From: Micromonospora sp. KC723
GTDB lineage: Bacteria; Actinomycetota; Actinomycetes; Mycobacteriales; Micromonosporaceae
Reading direction: 5' to 3'
Length of the DNA stretch: 60,410 nucleotides
NCBI RefSeq assembly: GCF_004348595.1
Contig: NZ_SMKD01000020.1
Span: forward strand, 1 to 60,410
The translations under genes were made by a program, and so were the position numbers. Shown here in pieces: positions 16,239 to 25,335 of this stretch (positions are counted from its first letter, which is position 1; every line of letters starts with the position of its first letter). The notes below the pieces were generated by a model, which saw only the letters and a program-made list of their open reading frames with translations, searched no databases and was not told where the DNA came from.

Positions 16239-16804
16239 TCGGGCAGGTGGCGGTGCGCCGCTTTCCGGCGCTGACGGTTTCCACCCCCCGGACGGAGGTT
16301 CGCCAGCTCGTCGCGGCCGACGCGGAGGCGGTGGACGAGGTGTTCGCCGACCGGCAGACCCAGCGGTGGCTGCCGCTGGCCGACTCCGCCGGGCGGATCG
16401 ACGGGCTGGCCTGGTGCACCGACCTGGCCCGGCAGCGGCGGGACAGCGGCGACGGCGACCACTACGCGGTGCTGCGCCGGGAGGACGGCCGGGTGGTCGG
16501 CTGTCTGTGGACCCGGCGCACCGACTGGGGTGCCCGGCTCACCGAGGTGTCGTACGCCCTCGCGCCGCACGCCCGGGGGTTCGGCCTGGCGGCCGAGGCG
16601 GTGGACGCGCTGGCCATCGCGCTGATCCTGGAGCACGGCTTCCAGCGGGTGGAGTTGCGGGTGGCGCCGGGCAACACGGCGTCGCGCCGGGTGGCCGAGA
16701 AGGCTGGGTTCAGCTACGAGGGCCTGTTGCGCAACGCGGGGTTCGTCCGTGGCGCCCGGGTCGACCTGGAGCTGTGGTCCCTGGTCACCGCGGACCTGCA
16801 CTGA
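16235..16804 (+). CDS. GNAT family N-acetyltransferase (RimJ/RimL type)
   Basis: An acetyl-CoA-dependent acetyltransferase of 189 aa. The fold is seen in TEVRQLVAADAEAVDEVF, YAVLRREDGRVVGCLW, the acetyl-CoA loop region LAPHARGFGLAAEAVDAL (motif A, R/Q-x-x-G-x-G/A type), VELRVAPGNTASRRVAEKAGFSYEGLLRN and the final strand VDLELWSLV. This pattern is typical of RimJ/RimL-like enzymes acting on protein N termini or small molecules. The GTG start overlaps the CobB-like stop (GTGA), so it is translated with it and may share its pathway, but a B12 role is not established. Confidence 0.85.
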   Translation: MIGQVAVRRFPALTVSTPRTEVRQLVAADAEAVDEVFADRQTQRWLPLADSAGRIDGLAWCTDLARQRRDSGDGDHYAVLRREDGRVVGCLWTRRTDWGARLTEVSYALAPHARGFGLAAEAVDALAIALILEHGFQRVELRVAPGNTASRRVAEKAGFSYEGLLRNAGFVRGARVDLELWSLVTADLH

Positions 16805-16856
16805 ACGTGCCGGTCGGCGCCCGGCCCGGCCCGGCGGGCGAGCCGGGGTGTGTGGA

Positions 16857-16898
16857 GGGCTCCGCGCCGGGAACCGCACCATCCCCGGGGCGGAGCCC
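16857..16898. terminator. Hairpin between convergent GNAT and PBP genes
   Basis: GGGCTCCGC (16857-16865) pairs with GCGGAGCCC (16890-16898), with a further CCGGG/CCCGG pairing inside the loop. It is placed to stop transcription from both sides. Confidence 0.6.
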
Positions 16899-16913
16899 CC
16901 GACCACTCCCCGG

Positions 16914-19046
16914 TCACCCCACGATCTGGTCCGACGGCGGGCTGAACTGGCGGACCGGGGTGCCCTTCAGGGCGGCCTTGAGCGTGTTGGCCACCGCGTG
17001 GATGGGAATCTGGGACTGCCCGTCACCCACGGCGTTGAACGGGTTGTCCGGGTCGGCGATGAAGCTGGCCGCCGCGAGTTCCGGGGTGTAGCCGACGAAC
17101 CAGGCCGACCGGGTGCTGTCCGTGGTGCCGGTCTTGCCGGCGACCGGACGGCCCACCGTGCCCCGGACGCTGTCGGCGGTCGACCAACCGCCGCAGCTTC
17201 CCCTGGCCGGTGTGTCGCCGGTCGGGCACCGGGCGGCGTCGGTGGCGGCTCGGGCCGCGTCGGCGTTCACCACCTGCCGGCACCGTGGCTTGGCCACCTC
17301 GCGTTCGATCCCGCTGGCGGTCCGGTAGGTGGCGGGCGTGCCGTCCCGCTTGGTGATCGAGTTGACCGGGATCGCCTCGCAGTACCGCCCGTCGGCGGCG
17401 ACCGCGGCGTACGCGTTGGCCATCTCCAGCGGGGTGGCGTCGGAGACGCCCAGGGTGAACGCGCCCCACTTCTTGGCCTTGGCCGGCGAGGCGTGCTCGC
17501 GGTCCACGTCGGTTCGCCAGCGCAGCCCGAGCTGTTCGGCCATGCGCACCGCCCGGTCCGCGCCGACCTGCTCCTCCAGCCAGACGAAGTACGTGTTCAC
17601 CGACTTGCCGAAGCCGGACCACATGGTCTGCCGCCCGGTCATCGCGCCGCTGGCGTTCGAGGGCGACCAGCCGTCGTACACCTCGGAGTGGTAGCGGTGC
17701 GGCGAGTCGAACGCGGTCGACAGCGGCATGCCGGCGTCGAGGGCGGCGAGCATCGGGAACATCTTGAACGTCGAGCCCGCCTGGTAGCCGGGCAGGCTGC
17801 CGCCGCCGAGCAGGGGCGCGACGGTGTTCGGGTAGTTGGCCTTGACCTTCGGGCCGGCCTCCGGATTGGAGCTGGGGCCGTTCTCACTGAGGTCGAGTGA
17901 GTAGTTCCGGTTGACCGCCATCGCCTTGATCCGGCCGGTGCCCGGTTCGGCGACCACGATGCCGTTGGCGAACGGGCTGCCGACGTTGTCCTTGGCGCCG
18001 ACGTTCTCCTCGGCCGCCGCCTGGACCTTCGGGTCGAGGGCCAGCACGATGCGGTAGCCGCCGCGGCGTAGTTTGTCCATCCGCTCCAGCCGGTTCTGGC
18101 CGAAGGCGGGTTGGGCGCTCCACCAGTTCTTCACGTAGTCGCAGTAGAAGCCCCAGGTGGTGTACTTGGGGTTGATGGAGGCGCAGTCGTTGGCCGGGGT
18201 GGTGACCTTGGTCCGGATGGGTTCGGCCCTGGCCGCCGCGGCGGCGTCGGGGGACAGGTAGCCGAGCTGAGCCATCCGGTCGAGCACGTAGTTGCGCCGT
18301 CCGGTGGCCGCCTTCTTGTCGGAGGTGATCGGGTCGTACTCGGACGGGGACTTGACCAGCCCGGCGAGGGTGGCCGCTTCGACGGGGGTGAGGGTGGCCG
18401 GGGTCTTCGAGAAGAAGATCTGCGCGGCGGCGTAGATGCCGTACGCCCGGTGCCCGAAGTATGCCGAGTTGAGGTAACGCTCCAGGATCTCGTCCTTGGT
18501 CAGTTCCTTCTCGATGTCCAGCGCCATGCGCATCTCCCTGATCTTGCGGATGCTGGTCTGCTGGGTGGCCTCCTGGACCTCCTTCGGGGTGGTGGCGCTG
18601 TCCCGCAGCGCCATCCGGACGTACTGCATGGTGATGGTGGAGGCGCCCTGGGAGACGCCGCTGGAGCGGGCGTTGGCCACGAAGGCGCGGGCGACACCCT
18701 TCGGGTCGACGCCGCGGTGCTGGTGGAAGCGGTTGTCCTCGGCGGCGATGATCGCCTGCTGGATGGTCGGCGACATGTCCGACAGCTTCGTGTACTGCCG
18801 GTACTCCTCGTAGAACATGGTCAGGATCGTCTTGCCGTCGGGGGCGTAGAGGTACGACGTCTCGGCCGGCATGGCGGTGCGCAGGATGTCGGTCTTGTGT
18901 TCCATGGCGTGTGCGGTGGCCTTGGCGCCCAGGCCGGTGGCGGCGGCCAGTGGGTAGGCCAGCGCGGCGACGACGAGGCCGGTGATCAGACCGGCACGAA
19001 GGAGTGGGAGGGAACGACCAGCGGCGGCAAGGGGTCGGTTGCTCAC
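16914..19046 (-). CDS. Class A penicillin-binding protein (bifunctional)
   Basis: A 710-residue membrane-anchored peptidoglycan synthase. A cytoplasmic start and one membrane helix (about 18-38) precede the glycosyltransferase domain: catalytic Glu in AAEDNRFHQHRGVDPKG, then GASTITMQ and KDEILERYLNSAYFG. The transpeptidase domain has the SxxK serine in AGSTFKMFPM, SVN in GFGKSVNTYF and KTGTT in VAGKTGTTDSTRSAWFVGY. All are intact. The last residues (PVRQFSPPSDQIVG) lack an extra domain such as PASTA. GTG 19046 is the start; a TAACTT about 6 nt upstream fits a leaderless transcript. Divergent from cobC. Confidence 0.93.
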   Translation of the reverse strand: MSNRPLAAAGRSLPLLRAGLITGLVVAALAYPLAAATGLGAKATAHAMEHKTDILRTAMPAETSYLYAPDGKTILTMFYEEYRQYTKLSDMSPTIQQAIIAAEDNRFHQHRGVDPKGVARAFVANARSSGVSQGASTITMQYVRMALRDSATTPKEVQEATQQTSIRKIREMRMALDIEKELTKDEILERYLNSAYFGHRAYGIYAAAQIFFSKTPATLTPVEAATLAGLVKSPSEYDPITSDKKAATGRRNYVLDRMAQLGYLSPDAAAAARAEPIRTKVTTPANDCASINPKYTTWGFYCDYVKNWWSAQPAFGQNRLERMDKLRRGGYRIVLALDPKVQAAAEENVGAKDNVGSPFANGIVVAEPGTGRIKAMAVNRNYSLDLSENGPSSNPEAGPKVKANYPNTVAPLLGGGSLPGYQAGSTFKMFPMLAALDAGMPLSTAFDSPHRYHSEVYDGWSPSNASGAMTGRQTMWSGFGKSVNTYFVWLEEQVGADRAVRMAEQLGLRWRTDVDREHASPAKAKKWGAFTLGVSDATPLEMANAYAAVAADGRYCEAIPVNSITKRDGTPATYRTASGIEREVAKPRCRQVVNADAARAATDAARCPTGDTPARGSCGGWSTADSVRGTVGRPVAGKTGTTDSTRSAWFVGYTPELAAASFIADPDNPFNAVGDGQSQIPIHAVANTLKAALKGTPVRQFSPPSDQIVG

Positions 19047-19169
19047 GGGGTTAAGTTATGACATTTCCGATTCGCGTATGAGAAGAACTCATGAACGGGG
19101 TCCGGTGGTGACGCGGCCCACGGTGGGATCGGCTGTCCAGTGGAGCGGCTTCCCGGCAGGATTCCGGAC

Positions 19170-20300
19170 ATGCGTGGGCAACTGATCGGCGCGGAGCCGA
19201 CCACCCGGGACCAGCCGGCCGCCGACACCGGCCCGGGGCGCGGCACGGCCACGGTCGAACCCGACCTCGCCCACCACGGCGACGCCGAGGCCACCCCCGG
19301 CCTGGTGGACCTGGCGGTCAACGTCCGGCGGGACGAGATGCCCGACTGGCTGGCCGACCCGGTCACCGCGGCCCTGGCCGACCTGGCCACGTACCCCGAC
19401 CCCCGGCCGGCCCGCGCGGCCGTCGCCGCCCGGCACGGCCGTCCCCCGGAGGAGGTGCTGCTCACCGCAGGTGCCGCCGAGGGCTTCGTGCTGATCGCCC
19501 GCGCCCTGACCGGGGTACGCCGACCGGTGGTGGTGCACCCGCAGTTCACCGAGCCGGAGGCGGCGCTGCGGGCCGCCGGGCACACCGTCGAACGGGTGTT
19601 GCTCGACCCGGCCGAGGGCTTCCGCCTCGACCCGGCACGGGTGCCCGCCGACGCCGACCTGGTGATAATCGGCAACCCGACCAATCCCACCTCGGTGTTG
19701 CATCCCGCCGCCGACCTGGCCGCGCTGGCCCGGCCCGGTCGGGTCCTCGTGGTCGACGAGGCGTTCGCCGACACGACCCTCGCCCCGGGCGTCGACGGCG
19801 AGCCGGAGTCGCTCGCCGGCCGGCGTGACCTGCCCGGACTGGTCGTGGTCCGCAGTCTCACCAAGACCTGGGGACTGGCCGGCCTGCGGATCGGCTACCT
19901 GCTCGGTGAGGCCGCGCTGCTGGCGCGCCTCGCGGCCGGGCAACCGCTCTGGGCCGTCTCCACTCCGGCGCTCGCCGCCGCCGCCGCGATCGCCACGCCG
20001 GCCGCGGTCGCGGCCGAGCGCGCCATCGCCGCCCGACTCGCCGCCGACCGCGACCACCTGGTGGCACGCCTGGCGGCCCTGCCCGGGGTACGCGTCGCGG
20101 GCCGCCCGGCCAGCGCCTTCGTCCTGATCCACCTGTCCGGCGCGGACCGGGTACGCGAGACGCTGCGCGAGCGGGGCTGGGCGGTGCGCCGCGGCGACAC
20201 CTTCCCCGGGCTGGGCCCCGACTGGCTGCGGGTGGCCGTCCGCGACCCGGCGACCTCCGACGCGTTCACCCGGGTACTGGGCGAGATCCTGGAGGCATGA
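19170..20300 (+). CDS. cobC: CobC-type PLP aminotransferase-fold decarboxylase
   Basis: A fold-type I PLP enzyme of 376 aa placed in a cobalamin operon. By position it should supply the (R)-1-amino-2-propanol unit from L-threonine phosphate (CobC/CobD-Salmonella type). Landmarks are LVDLAVNVRRDEMPDW (usual LxxNxNP-like N terminus), TAGAAEGFVLIARAL, IIGNPTNPTSVLHP, VVDEAFADT and the PLP Lys in VVRSLTKTWGLAGLRIGYLLG. The start ATG 19170 follows CAGGAT by 7 nt; GTG 19140 would add ten residues. A leaderless start leaves no room for a cobalamin riboswitch in front. It overlaps cobT by 4 nt. Confidence 0.88.
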   Translation: MRGQLIGAEPTTRDQPAADTGPGRGTATVEPDLAHHGDAEATPGLVDLAVNVRRDEMPDWLADPVTAALADLATYPDPRPARAAVAARHGRPPEEVLLTAGAAEGFVLIARALTGVRRPVVVHPQFTEPEAALRAAGHTVERVLLDPAEGFRLDPARVPADADLVIIGNPTNPTSVLHPAADLAALARPGRVLVVDEAFADTTLAPGVDGEPESLAGRRDLPGLVVVRSLTKTWGLAGLRIGYLLGEAALLARLAAGQPLWAVSTPALAAAAAIATPAAVAAERAIAARLAADRDHLVARLAALPGVRVAGRPASAFVLIHLSGADRVRETLRERGWAVRRGDTFPGLGPDWLRVAVRDPATSDAFTRVLGEILEA

Positions 20301-21370
20301 TGTTGGAGACCACCATCGCGGCGATCCGGCCGCTCGACGAGCCGGCGATGGCCGCCGCCCGGGACCTCCAGGCACGGCTGACCAAGCCGGCCGGTTCCCT
20401 CGGGGCCCTGGAAGACCTTTCCGTACGCCTCGCCGGGCTGGCCGGGGCCTGCCCGCCACCGCTGCCCGAGCCGGCCGCGGTCGCGATCTTCGCCGGCGAC
20501 CACGGCGTGCACGCCCAGGGGGTGACTCCCTGGCCGCAGGAGGTCACCGCCCAGATGATCGGCAACTTCCTGGCCGGCGGGGCCGTGGTCAACGCCTTCG
20601 CCCGGCAGGCCGGCGCCTCGGTCACCGTGGTCGACGTCGGCGTCGCCACCGCACTGCCGGTCGACACCGCCGGGTCGCCGGCCGGGCCGCGACTGGTGGC
20701 CGCGAACGTCCGTCGCGGCACCCGGGACATGGCCGTCACCGCCGCCCTCACCCGGGACGAGGTCCGGGCGGCGGTGGAGACCGGCGTCCGGGTCGCCGCC
20801 GAACTGGTCGACTCCGGTGCCGGCATCCTGCTCACCGGTGACATGGGCATCGCGAACACCACCCCGTCCGCCGCGCTGGTCGCCACCTTCACCGGCGTCG
20901 ACCCGGCCGGGGTCACCGGGCGCGGCACCGGCGTCGACGACGAGACGTACCAGCGCAAGATCGACGTGGTGCGGGCCGCGCTGCGCCGGCACCGGCCCGA
21001 CCCGGGCGACCCGCTGGGTGTGCTGGCCGCCGTCGGTGGTCTGGAGCACGCCGCGTTGGTCGGCCTGATCCTGGGTGGCGCCGCCCGCCGCGTCCCGGTG
21101 CTGCTGGACGGCGTGATCGCGGCCAGCGCGGCGCTCGCCGCGGCGGCCCTGGCCCCGGACGCCGTCGGCGCGATGGTGGCCGGGCACCGGTCGGCCGAGC
21201 CGGGCGCGACCGTCGCGCTGCGCCACCTCGGGCTGCACCCGTTGATCGACCTCGGGCTCCGGCTCGGTGAGGGCACCGGGGCGCTGCTGGCGCTGCCGGT
21301 GGTCACCGGCGCGGTGCGGGTGCTGCACGAGGTCGCCACCTTCGACGCGGCGGGGGTCTCGGAGAAGTGA
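20297..21370 (+). CDS. cobT: Nicotinate-nucleotide--DMB phosphoribosyltransferase
   Basis: CobT makes alpha-ribazole phosphate from 5,6-dimethylbenzimidazole and nicotinate mononucleotide for the lower ligand of B12. At 357 aa, landmarks are ARLTKPAGSLGALEDL near the N terminus, IFAGDHGVHAQGVTPWPQEVT, LTGDMGIANTTPSAAL and a C-terminal GHRSAEPGATVALRHLGLHPLIDLGLRLGEG, which includes the catalytic Glu-rich end. The ATG start sits inside the cobC stop region (ATGA), so the genes are coupled. Confidence 0.95.
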   Translation: MMLETTIAAIRPLDEPAMAAARDLQARLTKPAGSLGALEDLSVRLAGLAGACPPPLPEPAAVAIFAGDHGVHAQGVTPWPQEVTAQMIGNFLAGGAVVNAFARQAGASVTVVDVGVATALPVDTAGSPAGPRLVAANVRRGTRDMAVTAALTRDEVRAAVETGVRVAAELVDSGAGILLTGDMGIANTTPSAALVATFTGVDPAGVTGRGTGVDDETYQRKIDVVRAALRRHRPDPGDPLGVLAAVGGLEHAALVGLILGGAARRVPVLLDGVIAASAALAAAALAPDAVGAMVAGHRSAEPGATVALRHLGLHPLIDLGLRLGEGTGALLALPVVTGAVRVLHEVATFDAAGVSEK

Positions 21371-22581
21371 CCGCCAGTCCCTATCCCCTCGGGTTGCGGC
21401 TGACCGGCCGGCGGGTGGTCGTGGTGGGCGGGGGAGCCGTCGCCACCCGGCGGGTGCCGGCGCTGCTCGACGCGGGTGCCGACGTGTTCCTCGTCGCGCC
21501 GGAGCTGACCCCCGCCCTGCGCGCGTACGTCGACGCCGGCCGGCTGCACTGGGCACCCCGCCGCTTCACCCCGGACGACCTCGACGGGGCCTGGCTGGTC
21601 CAGGTCGCGGTGGACGACCGGCTCGCCGCGGCGGCGGTCAGCGCCGCCGCCGCCGAGCGGCGCGTCTTCTGCGTACGCGCCGACGACCGCGTCGCGGCCA
21701 CCGCCTGGACCCCGGCGGTGACCCGGCACGGCCCGGTCACCGTGGCCGTGTTCGGCGGTGGGGATCCGCGCCGGGCGATGACCGTCCGCGACGCGGTACG
21801 CGACCTGCTGACTGTCCGTACCGGCCTGGCCGCGACGGCGGCCACCGGGGCCGAACCCGGGCGGGTGGCGCTGGTGGGGGCCGGCCCCGGCGACCCCGAG
21901 TTGATCACCGTCAAGGGTTGGCGGCTGCTCACCGAGGCGGACGTGGTGGTGGCTGACCGGCTGGTACCGGGGCTGCTGCTGGACGAGTTGCGCCCCGACG
22001 TCGAGCTGGTCGACGCCTCGAAGATCCCGTACGGGCCGTCCCGTGCCCAGGAGGAGATCAACCGCATTCTGGTGGACCGGGCCCTGGCGGGGAAGTTCGT
22101 GGTCCGGCTCAAGGGCGGCGATCCGTACGTCTTCGGCCGCGGCGGTGAGGAGTTGCTGGCCTGTGCCGCCGCCGGCGTACCGGTCACCGTGGTCCCCGGC
22201 GTGACCAGCGCGATCGCCGTGCCGGCGGTGGCCGGTGTCCCGGTCACCCACCGGGCGGTGGCGCACGAGTTCACCGTCGTCTCCGGGCACGTCGCCCCGG
22301 ACTCGCCGGACTCGCTGGTGCGTTGGGAGGCCCTGGCCGGTCTGCGCGGCACCCTCGTGGTGCTGATGGGCCTGAAGAACCTGGCGGCGATCACGGAGAC
22401 CCTCACCCGCCACGGCAAGGACCCGTCGACCCCCGTGGCGGTGATCCAGGAGGGCACCACCGGCACCCAGCGCAGCCTGCGGTCGACCCTCGGCGTCGTG
22501 GCGGCGGACGTGGTCGAGGCGGGTCTGCGTCCGCCGGCCATCGTGGTGATCGGGGCCGTGGTGGGCGCGCTCGACGCCTGA
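21367..22581 (+). CDS. Fused precorrin-2 dehydrogenase / uroporphyrinogen-III C-methyltransferase
   Basis: A CysG-like two-domain protein of 404 aa. Residues 1-150 are the NAD-dependent dehydrogenase/ferrochelatase domain (RRVVVVGGGAVATRRVPALLDAGADV, a Rossmann start). Residues 160-400 are the SAM-dependent methyltransferase (VALVGAGPGDPELITVKGWRLL, ADVVVADRLVP, VVRLKGGDPYVFGRGGEEL, VVPGVTSAIAVPAVAGVPVTHR). It converts uroporphyrinogen III to precorrin-2 and can carry it on toward sirohydrochlorin. In this operon it feeds cobalamin and siroheme. The GTG start overlaps the cobT stop, and a long hairpin follows. Confidence 0.93.
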   Translation: MTASPYPLGLRLTGRRVVVVGGGAVATRRVPALLDAGADVFLVAPELTPALRAYVDAGRLHWAPRRFTPDDLDGAWLVQVAVDDRLAAAAVSAAAAERRVFCVRADDRVAATAWTPAVTRHGPVTVAVFGGGDPRRAMTVRDAVRDLLTVRTGLAATAATGAEPGRVALVGAGPGDPELITVKGWRLLTEADVVVADRLVPGLLLDELRPDVELVDASKIPYGPSRAQEEINRILVDRALAGKFVVRLKGGDPYVFGRGGEELLACAAAGVPVTVVPGVTSAIAVPAVAGVPVTHRAVAHEFTVVSGHVAPDSPDSLVRWEALAGLRGTLVVLMGLKNLAAITETLTRHGKDPSTPVAVIQEGTTGTQRSLRSTLGVVAADVVEAGLRPPAIVVIGAVVGALDA

Positions 22582-22688
22582 CCCTGTCACTCGGTCGACT
22601 TGGTCGACTCCGGAGGCGGCAGGTGGCGGTGTAGTCGCCGGGGGACCGCTACGCGGCAACCAGGGGGCCTCGCCGGGGGTGGACGCGC

Positions 22689-22724
22689 GACGGCGGCCGG
22701 AGACGGGTGTCTCCGGCCGCCGTC
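22689..22724. terminator. Strong bidirectional hairpin after the cob operon
   Basis: A perfect 16-bp stem (GACGGCGGCCGGAGAC at 22689-22704 with its complement at 22709-22724) closes a GGGT loop. It separates the convergent methyltransferase and trehalose-phosphatase/GH15 genes and ends 8 bp from the latter's stop codon. Confidence 0.85.
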
Positions 22725-22731
22725 GGTCAGG

Positions 22732-25335
22732 TCACTGCTTGAGCATGTTGTCCAGCAGCAGGGCGCAGCGGATCAGACCGAGGTGGCTGTACGCCTGCGG
22801 GTGGTTGCCCAGGCCTCGCTCGGCGAGCGGGTCGTACTGCTCGGGGAGCAGTCCCGTCGGGCCGGCGGTGTCGACCATCTGTGTGAACAGCTCCTCCGCG
22901 TCGGTGCGGCGACCGGTGCGCAGGTACGCCTCGACCAGCCACGCCGTGCAGATGTGGAAGCCGCCCTCCCGACCGGGCAGGCCGTCGTCCCAGTGGTACC
23001 GGTAGACGACCGGGCCGCTGCGCAGGTCCGCCTCGATCCGCAGCACCGTGGAGAGGAAGCGCGGGTCGTCGCCCGGAAGCAGCCCGGACAGGCCGATCCA
23101 GAGCGAGGAGGCGTCCATGTCCTCGTCGCCGTACGCGACGCTGTACGCCTCGACCTCCTCGTGCCAGCCGTTCTCCAGCACGTTGGCGCCGATCCGGTCC
23201 CGCAACTCCACCCACTCGGGCCGGTCCTCGCCGCCGTGCCGGCGCACCACGTGCAGCGCCCGGTCCACGGTCATCCACAGCATCACCTTGGAGAAGACGT
23301 GGTGCCGGGGCGGCAGGCGGGCTTCCCAGATGCCGTGGTCGGGCTCGTGCCAGCGGCGGCGGACCGCCTCGACCATGTTCTCCAGCACCCGCCACTCGTC
23401 CTCGCGGACCGAGCCGCGGGCGTCGGCCACGGCGGCGATCAGGTCGGCGACCGGCCCGAACACGTCGAGCTGAAGCTGGTGGTTGGCCAGGTTCCCGACC
23501 CGGACCGGCCGGGAGCCGGCGTACCCGGGCAGGGTGTCGATGACCGCCTCGGCGCCCAGCTCGTAGCCGTCGACCGTGTAGAGCGGGTGCAGCCGCTCCG
23601 GGTGCCCGCCGGTGCGCTCGATGACGCCGTCGACCCAGCGCAGCAGCCCCTCGGCCTCCTCGGTGGAGCCGAGGTCGACCAGCGCGCGGGCGGTCATCGC
23701 CGCGTCGCGCAGCCAGCAGTACCGGTAGTCCCAGTTCCGGACGCCGCCCAGTTCCTCGGGCAGCGAGGTGGTGGCGGCAGCGAGGATCGAACCGGTGGGC
23801 TGGTGGCAGAGCCCGCGCAGGGTGAGCGCGCTGCGGGCGACCAGTTCGCGTTCGGTGTTCGGCAGCCGCAGCGAGGCCACCCAGTCCTTCCACGGCTGCT
23901 CGGCCGCGGCCTGCCGCTCGTGGACCGGCACCAGGTGGTGCTCCAGGCTGTGCGTGCCGAAGCGTAGCTCCAGCACGACCTGCCCACCGGCGGCGCGCAG
24001 GTCGACCACGGCACGCGCCGTCTCGTACCCGCCGTCGTTGCCGACCTCCCACTCCACGCCGGGGGCGTACAGCGACACCGGCTCGTTGGAGCCGAGCACC
24101 AGCAGGCCGTCGTCCATCGGCTGGAGCTGGACCTGGACCTGCCCGAACTCGGGGCGCGGGGCGAACTCGATCCGGGCCCGCCCGGTGCCGGTGAGCACGC
24201 GGACCAGGGTGGAGTCGCCGCTGACCACGGCCGTGCCGTCCGGGGTGGTCTCGGCGGCCGGCAGGTCCAGCCAGTCGGTGACGGTGAGGCCGGACCAGCG
24301 GGTCTCGACGGTCATCGTGCCGTTGCGGTAGCGCTGCCCGAGCGGGATGCCGCCCTTCTCCGGCCCGACGGTGAAGTGGCCGGCCGGACTGCCGCCGACC
24401 AGGTCGGCGAAGATCGCCGCCGAGTCGGGTTTGGGGTGGCAGAGCCAGGTGACCTTGGCGTCGGGGGTGAGCAGGGCGACCGTACGGCCGTTGGCCAGCA
24501 TCGAGTGCCGTTCGATCGGTACGGCCCGCTCGCCGAAGAGCCAGTGCCGGCGGGTCTCCAGCAGCAGGCCGAGCGCCCGGGCGGCGTCGAGCGGCTCGGC
24601 GACCCGGAAGTGCGCCTGGGTGTCCCCGGGGCCGATCTTGATGCCGATGTCGGGGCCGTGCAGGTTGCCGAAGGCGTTCTCGTCGGTGACGTCGTCACCG
24701 ATGAACAGCACCGCGCTGGCCGACAGCTGGGTACGCAGCTGGTCGACGGCGGTGCCCTTGTGGGTGGCGACCACCGACAGCTCGATGACCTCCTTACCCT
24801 GGGTGACCGTGACGTCCGGCCAGGTGGCGGGGCCGTTGCGGACCGCCTCGACGGCTGCCGCGGCGACCTGCGGGTCCACCCCGCGGGTGTGCACGGCGAC
24901 GCTGGCCGGTTTGCGTTCCAGCCGTACGCCGGGGTGGGCGATGGCGATCTCGCGCAGCGCGTCGCGCAGCCGGGTGCGGACGGCGACCAGCTCGGGGGAG
25001 AGCCGTTCGACGAAGCCGATGTCGAACTCGGAGCCGTGGCTGCCGACCAGGTGCACCTCGCTGGGCAGCCGGGACAGCGCGGCGAGGTCTCGCAGCGCGC
25101 GACCGGAGACCACCGCGACGGTGGTCTGTGGCAGCGCGGCCAGGGCGCGGACCGCGGCCACCGACTCCGGCAGCGGCACGGCCTTGCTCGGGTCGGCGAC
25201 GATCGGCGCGAGCGTGCCGTCGTAGTCGCAGGCGACCAAGAGCTGCGGCACCCGGGCGATGCGCCCGATGGCCGCCCGCAGCTCGGGATCCATCGTCCCC
25301 GCGGGCGGGGTCACGATGTCGGTGGGCGCGTTCAC
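22732..25335 (-). CDS. Trehalose-6-phosphate phosphatase fused to GH15 glycosidase
   Basis: A two-enzyme fusion of 867 aa. Residues about 15-245 are an OtsB-type HAD phosphatase ([53 protein letters not shown]). Residues about 265-865 are a GH15 glucoamylase-like (alpha/alpha)6 barrel with [12 protein letters not shown], a general acid Glu in GIWEARLPP and a base Glu in [15 protein letters not shown]. In mycobacteria a GH15 protein is a trehalase (family knowledge), so one chain may both make trehalose from T6P and split trehalose or another glucoside. GTG 25335 overlaps the otsA stop (GTGA), so the two are coupled. The longer upstream frame is out of character. Confidence 0.92.
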   Translation of the reverse strand: MNAPTDIVTPPAGTMDPELRAAIGRIARVPQLLVACDYDGTLAPIVADPSKAVPLPESVAAVRALAALPQTTVAVVSGRALRDLAALSRLPSEVHLVGSHGSEFDIGFVERLSPELVAVRTRLRDALREIAIAHPGVRLERKPASVAVHTRGVDPQVAAAAVEAVRNGPATWPDVTVTQGKEVIELSVVATHKGTAVDQLRTQLSASAVLFIGDDVTDENAFGNLHGPDIGIKIGPGDTQAHFRVAEPLDAARALGLLLETRRHWLFGERAVPIERHSMLANGRTVALLTPDAKVTWLCHPKPDSAAIFADLVGGSPAGHFTVGPEKGGIPLGQRYRNGTMTVETRWSGLTVTDWLDLPAAETTPDGTAVVSGDSTLVRVLTGTGRARIEFAPRPEFGQVQVQLQPMDDGLLVLGSNEPVSLYAPGVEWEVGNDGGYETARAVVDLRAAGGQVVLELRFGTHSLEHHLVPVHERQAAAEQPWKDWVASLRLPNTERELVARSALTLRGLCHQPTGSILAAATTSLPEELGGVRNWDYRYCWLRDAAMTARALVDLGSTEEAEGLLRWVDGVIERTGGHPERLHPLYTVDGYELGAEAVIDTLPGYAGSRPVRVGNLANHQLQLDVFGPVADLIAAVADARGSVREDEWRVLENMVEAVRRRWHEPDHGIWEARLPPRHHVFSKVMLWMTVDRALHVVRRHGGEDRPEWVELRDRIGANVLENGWHEEVEAYSVAYGDEDMDASSLWIGLSGLLPGDDPRFLSTVLRIEADLRSGPVVYRYHWDDGLPGREGGFHICTAWLVEAYLRTGRRTDAEELFTQMVDTAGPTGLLPEQYDPLAERGLGNHPQAYSHLGLIRCALLLDNMLKQ

